This document shows, in pieces, positions 1-8,098 of a stretch of DNA of 64,000 nt. The notes under the pieces were generated by a model. It searched no databases. It had not been told where the DNA came from and was given only the letters and a program-made list of their open reading frames with translations. Position numbers and translations under genes: made by a program. Origin of the DNA: Korobacter sp963758505 (GTDB lineage: Bacteria > Acidobacteriota > Terriglobia > Terriglobales > Acidobacteriaceae); NCBI GenBank assembly GCA_963758505.1, contig CAVWVJ010000003.1, positions 1,736,001 to 1,800,000 on the forward strand, read 5' to 3'. Positions within the stretch are counted from its first letter, which is position 1. Each line of letters opens with the position of its first letter.

Positions 1-2
1 TG

Positions 3-125
3 AACGGCGGCCGCAATATGCCTGCCTATGCCGGCATTCTACATCCCGATCAAGTTACTGATCTCGTCGAGTATCTGAAGACACGCAAGCAGCATGCGGG
101 ACCGGACGTTACTCAAATACCGTGA
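3..125 (+). CDS. C-terminal fragment of a cytochrome c-like protein (5' end outside the window)
   Basis: Forty residues can be read in frame before a TGA at 123-125. They include NMPAYAG followed by a helix ending in LVEYLKTRK. That pattern (a Met followed by a short loop and the final helix) is typical of the last part of a class I cytochrome c domain, where the Met is the distal heme ligand. The CxxCH heme site would lie upstream of the window and cannot be seen, so the call rests on the tail only. It probably belongs to an exported electron carrier or a cytochrome-bearing oxidase subunit. Confidence 0.55.
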   Translation, partial: NGGRNMPAYAGILHPDQVTDLVEYLKTRKQHAGPDVTQIP

Positions 126-293
126 TCAGTTTTCAATACCGTGTCCATAGGGAACCCCATGCATTCAGCAGCTCAGGAGTGCTGGCGAGTTCAATGCCGC
201 ACCTTCAACCGTTAGTTCCCAACTAATCGGCCGCGCATACATCAACTGGCACTTAACAGCCATCAGACCTAAATAAGAAGATTAGGAGGCTTT

Positions 294-812
294 ATGGAGC
301 ACTTGAACGGTGCCACAAGAATTGCGTTCCTAGGAATCGGTCTGCTGCTGACTGTCTCTGGGTTCGCGCAAAGCGGAACCCCGGACGATCGTGCCGTGAC
401 CGCTCCAAACAGTGCTGTCGACTCGGCACAAGGGGCAGCGGCACAGGGCGCACCTATGGTGCTGGTGGATCCCGCAAAGATCTATAACGAGAGCCCGATG
501 ACTTGGGTAGGAAAGTCAGTTGAATTGAAGAACGTGACCGTCCAGGACACGAATAACTCGGGCAATTTTTGGGTCGGTTCTGACAACGATCACCGCATGT
601 TGGTTGTTAAGAAGAAGGGCAATGACAATTTGAGAGCGATGAGGATTCACAAAGGCGACGTTGTAACGGTAAGCGGCGAGGTGCAAGCTGCCAGTCGTTA
701 CCAGGCGGCAGAGACTACGGCAGAATCGGGATCCATGCACGACGCTGAAAAGACATCCGGTGTTTTCCTGTTAGCCGATCGACTTCACGTGGATTCCTCC
801 ACCCATCGATAA
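294..812 (+). CDS. Secreted protein with a predicted OB-like fold, function unknown
   Basis: 172 residues. An N-terminal signal peptide (hydrophobic core about residues 9-25, cleavage likely after GFAQ) is followed by a Ser/Ala/Thr-rich linker. A compact beta-rich domain spans about residues 58-165 (VGKSVELKNVTV, FWVGSD, GDVVTVSGEV). The order 'modify strand, value strand, GDxVxVxGxV' resembles the small OB-fold domains of periplasmic NirD/YgiW or tRNA-anti-like proteins, but no ligand site is visible. The start is well supported: AGGAGG at 284-289 sits four bases before ATG 294. It stands alone between the cytochrome fragment and the debranching enzyme. Envelope localisation is reasonably sure; the function is not. 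Confidence 0.7.
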   Translation: MEHLNGATRIAFLGIGLLLTVSGFAQSGTPDDRAVTAPNSAVDSAQGAAAQGAPMVLVDPAKIYNESPMTWVGKSVELKNVTVQDTNNSGNFWVGSDNDHRMLVVKKKGNDNLRAMRIHKGDVVTVSGEVQAASRYQAAETTAESGSMHDAEKTSGVFLLADRLHVDSSTHR

Positions 813-1007
813 CCGTAGCGCAGGACGCGGCGCGAAGAAATCGATTTGTTCTTCGAACGCCCGCTTGAACTCCTGGTAAGTTTTGCGGAGCAAACACAGT
901 TGGCTGGCGGAGGCAGTTGTTTGTTGTGACCGTGGCCCTCGAGGGATATAGCTTTTCAAGCTGGTCCATTAAGCGCATCGCGCCGCGAATGCGCGCAAGC
1001 AGGCAGC

Positions 1008-3242
1008 GTGAGTAAACACAAACACGGAGCCGGCAAAGAGGAGCGGACGAAGGCTTCGATCGTCAAGTCTAGAGATCGCCGTCCGCTGCCGACCAATATT
1101 TCAAACGCGGTCGTCATTAAAGATGAAGACCTGTTTGTGCTCTGTCAAAATGACGGCACCATTCCCTCCAAGAACACGCAGGGATTCGGAGCTTATTACC
1201 ACGATTGCCGATATTTAAACGGCTACGAGATCACGATTGGGGATTCTCGACTCAACCCTCTTGCTAGCAACGCGGAGCGCGGCTATATCGCGCAGTTTTC
1301 TCTCACCAATCGCGACGTCAGCTTAGCTGGGAGCAACAGGATAAAAAAACAAAGCCTCGGAATCAGCTGGCAACGGATCATCCAGGCTGCCCAGCTTACG
1401 ATTCGAGATGCAATCACTTTCACGAACTATACAGTTACTCCGCTTGAGTTCGGTTTGTCGTTTGCGTTTGAAGCAGACTTTCGTGACGTTTTCCAGATTC
1501 GCGGTTATCCTGCTTCGCAAATCGGGACGAAGAAAGCGCCAACATGGCATCGCGATACACTCGTGTTCGAATATGACGGGGCCGACGGGCTTTGGCGCAG
1601 CGTCGCGATCAGCATCTTGCCGCGTCCGAAAACCCGCTCTCGCAAGGGAGCCGGCCTGGTTATTTCCCTGAAAGCCAACCAGAGCAAGACGATTCGCTTG
1701 AGCATTCGCCTCGGGGAGTCTGAGACAAACAAGCCAGCCCTCCCGACTTCTGCTTCTACGCAGAAAATGAAGGCGTTATGCGGCCGCCTGGACAAACGCG
1801 CAGACGAGTGGCTGCAGGACCATTGCCGTCTGCGCAGCAGTAGCTATCTCCTGAACCACGTGTTTGAACGTTCCATTCGGGATCTGGGCACGTTGCGAAC
1901 TTTGCTTGAGGGTGAAGAATACTTCTCAGCAGGGTTACCGTGGTACGGCGCTCTGTTTGGACGCGACAGCATTCTGGCATCTTTGCAAACCTTGGCGTTC
2001 CGGCCCAGGATGGCCGAGCACACCTTGCGCCTGCTGGCGAAGTATCAGGGAAAAGAAGTGAATGCGTGGCGCGACGAACAACCTGGCAAGATCATGCACG
2101 AATTGCGCGTTGGTGAGATGGCCCACCTGAACGAGATTCCACAGACCCCGTACTATGGGTCGGTTGACTCAACGCCATTATTCTTGATCCTGCTGGCCCG
2201 GCATGCGAACTGGACAGGCGATCTGTCATTGTTCCGTGAGTTGAAGAGCTCCGCCGACCGTGCGTTCGATTGGATCACGCGTTACGGAGATTTAACGGGC
2301 GACGGCTATCTACAATACAGTGCTACCTCGAAGAAAGGGCTCGGCAACCAGGGATGGAAAGACTCCGGGGACTCTATCGTGAACGCCGACGGGACATTGG
2401 CCAAACCGCCGATTGCGCTGATCGAAGTGCAGGGCTATGTTTTCCTGGCCAAGATCTCCGTCGCAGAGCTTTATGAACGCGCGGGAGATCGCGATGCAGC
2501 AAAGCGCCTGCGTGCTGAAGCTCACGAACTTCAAGATCGATTCGAACGAGACTTCTGGCTAGAAGAAAAGGGAATCTACGCCCTTGCTCTGCAAGCCGGG
2601 TTGAAACCGGCGGCAGTAGTTTCATCCAATGCCGGGCAAGCGCTGTGGTCAGGAATCGTCGGGCGTGACCGGGCGAAGAAAACCGCAAAATGTTTAATGT
2701 CGAAGTCGATGTTCAGTGGTTGGGGAATTCGGACGTTGTCGGGCGAGGAGCGCCGGTTCAACCCGGTTGGTTACCACCTCGGAACAGTATGGCCCCACGA
2801 TAATTCTATTGTTGTGGCAGGATTGCGAAAGTATGGCTTCGACCGAGAGGCTTGCGCAATCATGGGTGGTATCCTCCGCGCCTCCGGACATTTTGAGCGC
2901 TTCAGGCTTCCCGAAGCATTTGCTGGATTTTCGAAGAGAGATTTCGACCTTCCGGTACGATATCCGCTCGCTTGTCATCCACAAGCATGGGCTGCCGGTT
3001 CCGTGCCATTCATGATCGAATCCCTGTTGGGTCTGGTTCCGAAAGCTTTCGAGAATCGCCTGTCGATCGTGCGACCAGTATTACCTCCCCTCATCAAGCG
3101 ATTGCACCTTCAGGATTTGAGAGTAGGAAAGGGCTCAGTGGATTTGAACTTCGAGCGCCGGCCAGATGGCACGGTTGACACGGATATCCTCCGAATTCGT
3201 GGAGGACTCGATGTTGATGTTTGCAGTGGAAGGGTTGGTTAG
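1008..3242 (+). CDS. Amylo-alpha-1,6-glucosidase / glycogen debranching-type enzyme
   Basis: 744 residues from a GTG start. The N-terminal half (about 35-240) is the beta-rich domain found at the front of bacterial amylo-alpha-1,6-glucosidases. The C-terminal half is an (alpha/alpha)6 barrel with the family's most recognisable pieces: PWYGALFGRDS near residue 310 and GTVWPHDN near residue 595. Such enzymes remove alpha-1,6-linked glucose stubs from glycogen or related alpha-glucans in the cytoplasm. There is no signal peptide. The GH13 enzyme at 6555-8042 is a plausible partner in alpha-glucan or trehalose metabolism, but no glycogen synthase or phosphorylase is in the window. Substrate preference cannot be read from the sequence; some relatives act on other glucans. 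Confidence 0.85.
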   Translation: MSKHKHGAGKEERTKASIVKSRDRRPLPTNISNAVVIKDEDLFVLCQNDGTIPSKNTQGFGAYYHDCRYLNGYEITIGDSRLNPLASNAERGYIAQFSLTNRDVSLAGSNRIKKQSLGISWQRIIQAAQLTIRDAITFTNYTVTPLEFGLSFAFEADFRDVFQIRGYPASQIGTKKAPTWHRDTLVFEYDGADGLWRSVAISILPRPKTRSRKGAGLVISLKANQSKTIRLSIRLGESETNKPALPTSASTQKMKALCGRLDKRADEWLQDHCRLRSSSYLLNHVFERSIRDLGTLRTLLEGEEYFSAGLPWYGALFGRDSILASLQTLAFRPRMAEHTLRLLAKYQGKEVNAWRDEQPGKIMHELRVGEMAHLNEIPQTPYYGSVDSTPLFLILLARHANWTGDLSLFRELKSSADRAFDWITRYGDLTGDGYLQYSATSKKGLGNQGWKDSGDSIVNADGTLAKPPIALIEVQGYVFLAKISVAELYERAGDRDAAKRLRAEAHELQDRFERDFWLEEKGIYALALQAGLKPAAVVSSNAGQALWSGIVGRDRAKKTAKCLMSKSMFSGWGIRTLSGEERRFNPVGYHLGTVWPHDNSIVVAGLRKYGFDREACAIMGGILRASGHFERFRLPEAFAGFSKRDFDLPVRYPLACHPQAWAAGSVPFMIESLLGLVPKAFENRLSIVRPVLPPLIKRLHLQDLRVGKGSVDLNFERRPDGTVDTDILRIRGGLDVDVCSGRVG

Positions 3243-3395
3243 ACCTGTGGAAGTCGAACCCTATCTCCGGCAATTCTGTTAGTTCGCTGATCCCCCCTTG
3301 GCTGAAAATACGCGACCCAAATCGAATGCCCACAAGCTGCAGACAAGGGGTAACTAGGGCCGGACCGACGCGGAACTCGCGCGGCGTTTAGAAAA

Positions 3396-3441
3396 CTTTT
3401 ATCCCTCTTTTACTCGGTCTTTATGCGGCCTCCCATGTAAT
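3396..3441 (+). promoter_or_regulatory. Promoter A: three 11-bp-phased TTTA half-sites and a -10, ahead of the porin
   Basis: TTTA occurs at 3398-3401, 3409-3412 and 3420-3423, each within a CTTTTAT/CTTTTAC/CTTTAT-type half-site and exactly 11 bp apart. A -10-like TGTAAT lies at 3436-3441, 13 bases after the last TTTA, so the third half-site covers the -35 position. Direct repeats with 11-bp phasing are the usual binding pattern of OmpR/PhoB/KdpE-family activators. The same arrangement recurs at 5384-5428. Confidence 0.6.
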
Positions 3442-3492
3442 GGGACAGCTATTCCAACGTCGCGAATGCGAGAGGAAAGCTGTGAACCGCCT

Positions 3493-5277
3493 ATGATGTC
3501 GCCACAATGCAAGGGTCGTTTGCGAACAAGTTGGCACCTCGCAATCTCGAAGGTTAAAACGTTCAACGTCACAACAACTTCCCTCCTGTCAGGCCTTATT
3601 CTCGCCTTCCTGGTCCTCCCGCTTGCTCCTTGTGGCTTCGCCCAGGACATGGATCGTTCCAGTCCTCCAGGAGGTCCCAGGATCGCGAGACTTGGGGACG
3701 CGCCCCAGGCTTCGACGGATGCGGCGTTGCCCGGCAGCGAAACCGAGACGAAAGCAGCGGCTCCAAGCGGGAAGCCTGCTGGACCCGCGAGCCAAGCGGA
3801 TATCTCCGTGGAACTTGAGCGCATGAAGGCGCGCATTGAAGAGCTGGAACTCCAACTGAAAGAGCACTCCGCCGCAGAGCCTTCTGCGGACGATCAAGAA
3901 ACCCTGGTAAGCACCAGGGAGGCGGTGCAGGAGACTGCCACATCCATCACCGGGAATGCGTCGCCGCAGATCCCGAAGCCCGGGATAACGGAAAAGCCCG
4001 CGCCTGCCGTACCCTTCGCCTATGCGGACTGGACATGGCTCAACGGTACGGCCCGCAACAAGGACACGGTATGGGATTCCAAGTTCTTTACCCCCGAGAT
4101 CCGCTTCGACGCAAATTATGTGATGGATTTCAATCATCCGCGGGATGACACGATCGGCGGTTCTACCGAAACATTTCGGTCCGAGGAGGTCCAGTTGGAC
4201 CAGATCAGCGTCGGGGGAGATTTTCACTGGCAAAACGTTCGTGGGCGAATTTTGACTATGGACGGGATGTTCGCCACCACGACGCCGCGCAATGATGCGA
4301 GCCCGGGACGCGGACAATGGGACCTGCGTGACGCGTACCGCTACCTTTCCGAAGCCTATGGCGGCTACCACTTCGACGTGAATCACGGGCTGAACGTCGA
4401 TGCCGGTATTTTCGTTTCCTATATCGGCCTGTTCAGCTACTACAACTTTGATAATTGGGCTTATCAGCCGTCGTACGTGTCGTCCAACACACCATGGTTC
4501 TTCAACGGTGTGCGCATCCAGTGGTTTCCCACGGACAAACTGAAGATTGAGCCGTGGATCATCAACGGTTGGCAGTCATACGGCAGGCTTGGCGGTAAAC
4601 CAGGCTTGGGCGGGCAGATCTTGTGGCGACCGAAACCATGGGTTTCCATGGTGTTCAACAACTATGGCATGGGGGAGGACACGCTGGGCGCCGGCCTCGG
4701 CAACTTTGGCCGTTCCCGCATTCACACCGACGACAGCATTGAGGTCAAGTACTACGATCGCCCGGAGAATGTTCTCGACAAAATGGCGTTCTCTCTGACG
4801 GGGGATCTGGGCTGCGAATATGGCCACGGGGTGAGTTGCCACGGCAACACGCCGGCCGGTCCTAAGCAAAGCTTTGCGGGGTGGATGCTCTACAACCGGT
4901 TTTGGTTTAAGAAGGACCTTTATGCCGTAACGCTAGGTGGAGGCGCGATGGATAACCCAGGCCGTTATCTCACGCTGCTTCCTCCCATCAACGGTGCGGA
5001 TGCGATCTCGGGATCGCCGTACTTCACGCAAAATCCAGGCGACCCTTTCAAGGCGTGGGATATGACAGCCACCTTCGACTGGATGCCGAGAGAATATATT
5101 ACGTTCCGAACCGAGTACGGATACCGCCATGCGAGTGTGCCGTACTTTACGGGAGCCGGCGGCATAACGCCTCCCGGAGGAAACACGGGTACCCCTTCGG
5201 CAATTGTTCCCGGATGGGCTCCGGATCTTCGCAAGGATGAGCCAAGGCTGATCTACGCCATCATGGTGAAGTTCTAG
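3493..5277 (+). CDS. Outer-membrane beta-barrel porin (OmpL/bbp2-like)
   Basis: About 594 residues from the ATG-ATG at 3493; an in-frame ATG at 3466 is also possible. A signal peptide with a long hydrophobic core (LLSGLILAFLVLPLAP) ends at GFAQ. A short coiled coil follows (VELERMKARIEELELQLKEH), as in porins that anchor to peptidoglycan or trimerise. From about residue 180 to the end the protein alternates aromatic and polar residues in amphipathic strands separated by Asp/Asn/Gly loops, and it ends in a strand closing with VKF, a typical C-terminal aromatic residue for outer-membrane insertion. It probably forms a diffusion channel; the solute is unknown. It has its own activator-type promoter (3396-3441) and a terminator (5315-5348), so it is a monocistronic unit. 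Confidence 0.8.
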   Translation: MMSPQCKGRLRTSWHLAISKVKTFNVTTTSLLSGLILAFLVLPLAPCGFAQDMDRSSPPGGPRIARLGDAPQASTDAALPGSETETKAAAPSGKPAGPASQADISVELERMKARIEELELQLKEHSAAEPSADDQETLVSTREAVQETATSITGNASPQIPKPGITEKPAPAVPFAYADWTWLNGTARNKDTVWDSKFFTPEIRFDANYVMDFNHPRDDTIGGSTETFRSEEVQLDQISVGGDFHWQNVRGRILTMDGMFATTTPRNDASPGRGQWDLRDAYRYLSEAYGGYHFDVNHGLNVDAGIFVSYIGLFSYYNFDNWAYQPSYVSSNTPWFFNGVRIQWFPTDKLKIEPWIINGWQSYGRLGGKPGLGGQILWRPKPWVSMVFNNYGMGEDTLGAGLGNFGRSRIHTDDSIEVKYYDRPENVLDKMAFSLTGDLGCEYGHGVSCHGNTPAGPKQSFAGWMLYNRFWFKKDLYAVTLGGGAMDNPGRYLTLLPPINGADAISGSPYFTQNPGDPFKAWDMTATFDWMPREYITFRTEYGYRHASVPYFTGAGGITPPGGNTGTPSAIVPGWAPDLRKDEPRLIYAIMVKF

Positions 5278-5314
5278 CTCAGCATCGTCGCGCTCGCATC
5301 GAGCCGGCATCACG

Positions 5315-5348
5315 AGACCCGCGCAACCGCTGCGGGTCTTTTCTTTTC
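5315..5348 (+). terminator. Rho-independent terminator after the porin gene
   Basis: An 8-bp stem (AGACCCGC at 5315-5322 with GCGGGTCT at 5332-5339) and a 9-base loop are followed by a T-rich tract TTTCTTTTC. It begins about 38 bases after the porin stop codon. Confidence 0.85.
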
Positions 5349-5383
5349 ATCCCGCCAGAATCGGAGCCGCTGCTTAACGAACC

Positions 5384-5428
5384 TTTTATGCAGGCTTTAT
5401 TCGGTCTTTAGGCCATTCGATCTCTAAT
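5384..5428 (+). promoter_or_regulatory. Promoter B: three 11-bp-phased TTTA half-sites and a -10, ahead of the small operon
   Basis: TTTA occurs at 5385-5388, 5396-5399 and 5407-5410, again 11 bp apart. TCTAAT at 5423-5428 begins 13 bases after the last TTTA, the same spacing as in promoter A at 3396-3441. The half-sites read CTTTTAT, CTTTAT and CTTTAG. Transcription would start near 5435, about 45 bases before the first gene of the operon. Confidence 0.6.
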
Positions 5429-5478
5429 GAAATGGATGCGGAAGCGACAGCAAGGGCGCTATGCCCACGGGAGGCGAA

Positions 5479-5769
5479 ATGCTTGTAGTCATGACGATGG
5501 TTGGCGTGGCGTCTCTCGCCGTCGTTTATCTCGGCGTTTTCTTTTGCGCAATTTGCAAAGAGTGCAGGCACGTCAAGATTTGCAGGCTGCTGAGGATTCC
5601 ACCGGGCGAGGGGTCGGACGCCGCCACGGTTCATGGCGTTGTTGATGAGCTCTACAAGATCGCACATCCGTTCGTAACCATTTCCGGAGGTGCGGCACGA
5701 CCGCGCAATGAGGCTGACGGTGTTGTGCTGCAAATGGAAAAGCCTCAAGGCTGGCGGAGGGCAGGGTAG
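5479..5769 (+). CDS. Small Cys-rich single-pass membrane protein, unknown
   Basis: 96 residues. The start at 5479 is chosen because GGGAGG lies five bases upstream; an upstream in-frame ATG at 5461 has no such site. Residues 1-25 form one hydrophobic membrane span, followed at once by a cysteine cluster (CAICKECRHVKIC, four Cys in 13 residues) that could bind a metal or act as a redox site. The rest is soluble and unremarkable. The stop codon is three bases before the next ATG, so it is the first gene of a three-gene operon with 5773-6030 and 6062-6457. Position behind an OmpR-type promoter and in front of a DNA-binding protein suggests a sensor or accessory role, but this is inference. I do not recognise the family. 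Confidence 0.55.
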   Translation: MLVVMTMVGVASLAVVYLGVFFCAICKECRHVKICRLLRIPPGEGSDAATVHGVVDELYKIAHPFVTISGGAARPRNEADGVVLQMEKPQGWRRAG

Positions 5770-5772
5770 GCA

Positions 5773-6030
5773 ATGACAATCCAAGACAAAGCGGTTGAAA
5801 CGTTCGCAGCAAGCTTTTACCGGTATCATGGTGCGCTCGCTCGAGATTTTGGTTGTAGTGATGCTCTGGATTCCGATTGGAACGAGCTGACGAGCAATGA
5901 GCGCCGGCGACTGGTTGCCGCCACGCGGCTTGCATTCCTCGAATTGCAAGCGGAGCCCGAAAGTTCGACGGGGGAACTTCTGAAGGATTGGGCGAGTGGC
6001 GGAACGGAAGGCCGCGAGTGCGGTTCCTGA
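5773..6030 (+). CDS. Small hypothetical protein
   Basis: 85 residues, mostly helical and acidic-polar, without signal peptide or membrane span. The start follows the previous stop by three bases and has a purine-rich stretch (AGGGTAGG) in front. It contains no motif I recognise. The first two thirds (FAASFYRYHGALARDF, SNERRRLVAATRLAFLEL) look like a small helical bundle. Its only functional clue is position between a membrane protein and a winged-helix regulator in one transcript. Confidence 0.5.
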   Translation: MTIQDKAVETFAASFYRYHGALARDFGCSDALDSDWNELTSNERRRLVAATRLAFLELQAEPESSTGELLKDWASGGTEGRECGS

Positions 6031-6061
6031 GCCTGGAAACTATGCGGAGAGGAGGATTGCG

Positions 6062-6457
6062 ATGTCGGTAACGGCAATGCTAAGTCACTGGTTTGGCGGA
6101 CACACAATTTCGAATTCGACGTCATTGGATGAGCCGGTGAGCGCCGAGATTACAGCCGGAGATTTCCGCCTCGATGTGGAGCAACGCCAGGCCTATTTAC
6201 GCGGAAACAAGCTGCCGCTTTCCTCGGCCGAGTTCGATCTTCTCCGGTTTCTCCTGTCGCACCGCAAGATGCTCGTAACCCCACACACCGTGCTCTCCAC
6301 CGCGTGCGACGCGCTGAAGATTCGCCGGACCGAATTTCTGAAACACCTGGTCTCGCTCAAGAGGAAATTGGACGAAGGCTCGAAGCCTGATCTTTACCTG
6401 CACATCGAACCATGGGTGCTCTACGAATTCGATCTCAACCCGCGAGATCCCCGGTAA
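6062..6457 (+). CDS. Stand-alone OmpR/PhoB-type winged-helix DNA-binding protein (no receiver domain)
   Basis: 131 residues, starting at ATG 6062 behind GGAGAGGAGG. After a variable N-terminal 35 residues the protein is a complete OmpR-type C-terminal effector domain. It has the leading beta-strands (FRLDVEQRQAYLRGNKLPL), the LSSAEFDLLRFLLSH helix pair, the recognition helix region (RRTEFLKHLVSLKRKLDE) and the closing wing (LYLHIEPWVLYEFDL). No phosphoacceptor receiver is fused or encoded next to it. Such lone domains are either controlled by another input or act constitutively. It is the obvious candidate to bind the phased TTTA repeats in its own operon promoter and in the porin promoter. 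A KdpE- or PhoB-like role is a guess; no kdp or pho genes are in the window. Confidence 0.75.
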   Translation: MSVTAMLSHWFGGHTISNSTSLDEPVSAEITAGDFRLDVEQRQAYLRGNKLPLSSAEFDLLRFLLSHRKMLVTPHTVLSTACDALKIRRTEFLKHLVSLKRKLDEGSKPDLYLHIEPWVLYEFDLNPRDPR

Positions 6458-6554
6458 GCCGCTCCATCCGTACACTCTTCATTTGAATGTTGGGTGACGC
6501 CCGTGCCACAATCGGCATCCCTCAATCGAAGTTGTGCAATCGGGGAGCCACAGG

Positions 6555-8042
6555 ATGGGCAAACAGCGACTTCCGAAAAAACCTTGCGCCTATCCCTCGC
6601 TCTACCAGATCAACACGCGCATTTTGCTTCACGAACTCTCGCAAACGCTTGGTAGACGCGCGACGCTCGACGATATTCCAGAACAGCAACTCAAGGAATT
6701 TGCGAAGCGAGGCTTCGACTGGATCTGGTTTCTCGGTGTGTGGCAAACGGGACAAGCCGGGCAAGAAGTTTCGCGCGCAAACCGCGGATGGCTCCAGGAA
6801 TTCCGCCAAACCTTGCCCGACTTCCAGCTGTCGGATGTTTGCGGCTCCTGCTTTGCGATTACCGGGTATACCGTGCATTCGGATTTCGGCGGCAATGCAG
6901 CCTTGCGACGCCTGCGAGAGCGGCTCCATACGCATGGAATGCGGTTGCTTCTGGATTTTGTTCCAAACCATACGGCCTTGGATCATCCCTGGGTCCAGGA
7001 GCACCCGGAGTTTTACATCGCGGGGAGCGAGCAACAGTTGCAGCGGGAACCGCAGAACTACATTCGACTCGGATCGAAGATCTTCGCCTACGGGCGCGAT
7101 CCTTACTTCGATGGATGGCCGGACACGCTGCAGTTGAACTATGCGGAACCCATGCTGCAGGAGGCAATGCGGCAAGAATTATCGGGCGTTGCGGCGCTCT
7201 GCGATGGTGTTCGCTGCGATATGGCCATGCTCATTCTGCCCGATATCTTTGCCCGGACATGGGGGCTGCGGGCCGAGCCGTTCTGGCCGTCCGCACTCCA
7301 GTCCGTTCGTTCCAAGAAGCCGGACTTCCTCTTCATGGCCGAGGTCTATTGGGATTTGGAGTGGGCCTTACAACAACAAGGCTTCGACTACACCTACGAC
7401 AAGCGTCTCTACGACCGGCTGCGCGACGGACACCCTATACCGGTTCGAGATCACTTCCGAGCCGATCTCGAATTCCAGAATAAGTCGGCGCGTTTTCTCG
7501 AAAATCACGATGAACCGCGCGCTGCTTCCACCTTCCCATGGGAGCTCCACAAAGCTGCTGCCGTCCTGACCTACTTCTGTCCGGGATTGCGGTTCTTCCA
7601 CGATGGCCAGTTGGAAGGGAGGACGAAGAAGGTGTCGGTCCATCTCTGCCGCCGCCCAGACGAGCCGGTTGATCAGACGATCCGGGCCTTCTATGACCGC
7701 CTTCTGGTATGCGTTGATCAATCCGCTTTACGCGACGGCCGTTGGCAGTTGCTTCCTTGCACGCCTGCGTGGGAGGGCAATTGGACGTCGGACTGTTTCG
7801 TTTGTTTTTCCTGGAGCGTTGCCGGCGAGCTGCCGCTCGTGATCGTCACCAACTATTCGGCAAATCAGAGCCAGTGCTACTTGCAGATTCCGTGCGACGA
7901 CATCCGGGGCCGTGAAATCCATTTCCAGGACCTCATGAGCGATGCGGCCTACACGCGCGATGGCGATAACCTGCTGTCTCAAGGTCTCTATCTGGATTTG
8001 CCCGCGTGGGGCTATCACATTTTTCGCTTAACGATTGCTTAA
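6555..8042 (+). CDS. GH13 alpha-amylase-family glycoside hydrolase
   Basis: About 495 residues from ATG 6555, which has GGGGAG seven bases upstream; an earlier in-frame GTG at 6534 is less likely. All four GH13 regions are present: region I DFVPNH (about 134-139), region II GVRCDMA with nucleophile Asp 222, region III FMAEVYW with acid/base Glu 263, and region IV ENHDEPR with Asp 319. No signal peptide is seen, so the enzyme is cytoplasmic. A C-terminal beta domain follows the barrel. It lacks the long insertions of GlgB or GlgX and could be an alpha-amylase, trehalose-related enzyme or oligoglucosidase. It sits two genes after a receiver-less regulator but has its own spacer, and faces a convergent gene. 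Confidence 0.85.
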   Translation: MGKQRLPKKPCAYPSLYQINTRILLHELSQTLGRRATLDDIPEQQLKEFAKRGFDWIWFLGVWQTGQAGQEVSRANRGWLQEFRQTLPDFQLSDVCGSCFAITGYTVHSDFGGNAALRRLRERLHTHGMRLLLDFVPNHTALDHPWVQEHPEFYIAGSEQQLQREPQNYIRLGSKIFAYGRDPYFDGWPDTLQLNYAEPMLQEAMRQELSGVAALCDGVRCDMAMLILPDIFARTWGLRAEPFWPSALQSVRSKKPDFLFMAEVYWDLEWALQQQGFDYTYDKRLYDRLRDGHPIPVRDHFRADLEFQNKSARFLENHDEPRAASTFPWELHKAAAVLTYFCPGLRFFHDGQLEGRTKKVSVHLCRRPDEPVDQTIRAFYDRLLVCVDQSALRDGRWQLLPCTPAWEGNWTSDCFVCFSWSVAGELPLVIVTNYSANQSQCYLQIPCDDIRGREIHFQDLMSDAAYTRDGDNLLSQGLYLDLPAWGYHIFRLTIA

Positions 8043-8098
8043 CCGCACGCGGTGTTGCTGATCCCGAGCTTCCCTGGGTAGGGGCAGCCGCGATCGGA

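Noticed and set aside
113..149. Direct repeat of an ATACCGTG-containing string near the end of the cytochrome fragment
   Set aside because: Two short copies only, one partly inside the coding end; not enough to call an operator.
3589..4386. 265-residue minus-strand open frame inside the porin gene
   Set aside because: Composition is Arg/Gly-rich without domains, and the opposite strand encodes a convincing porin with signal peptide.
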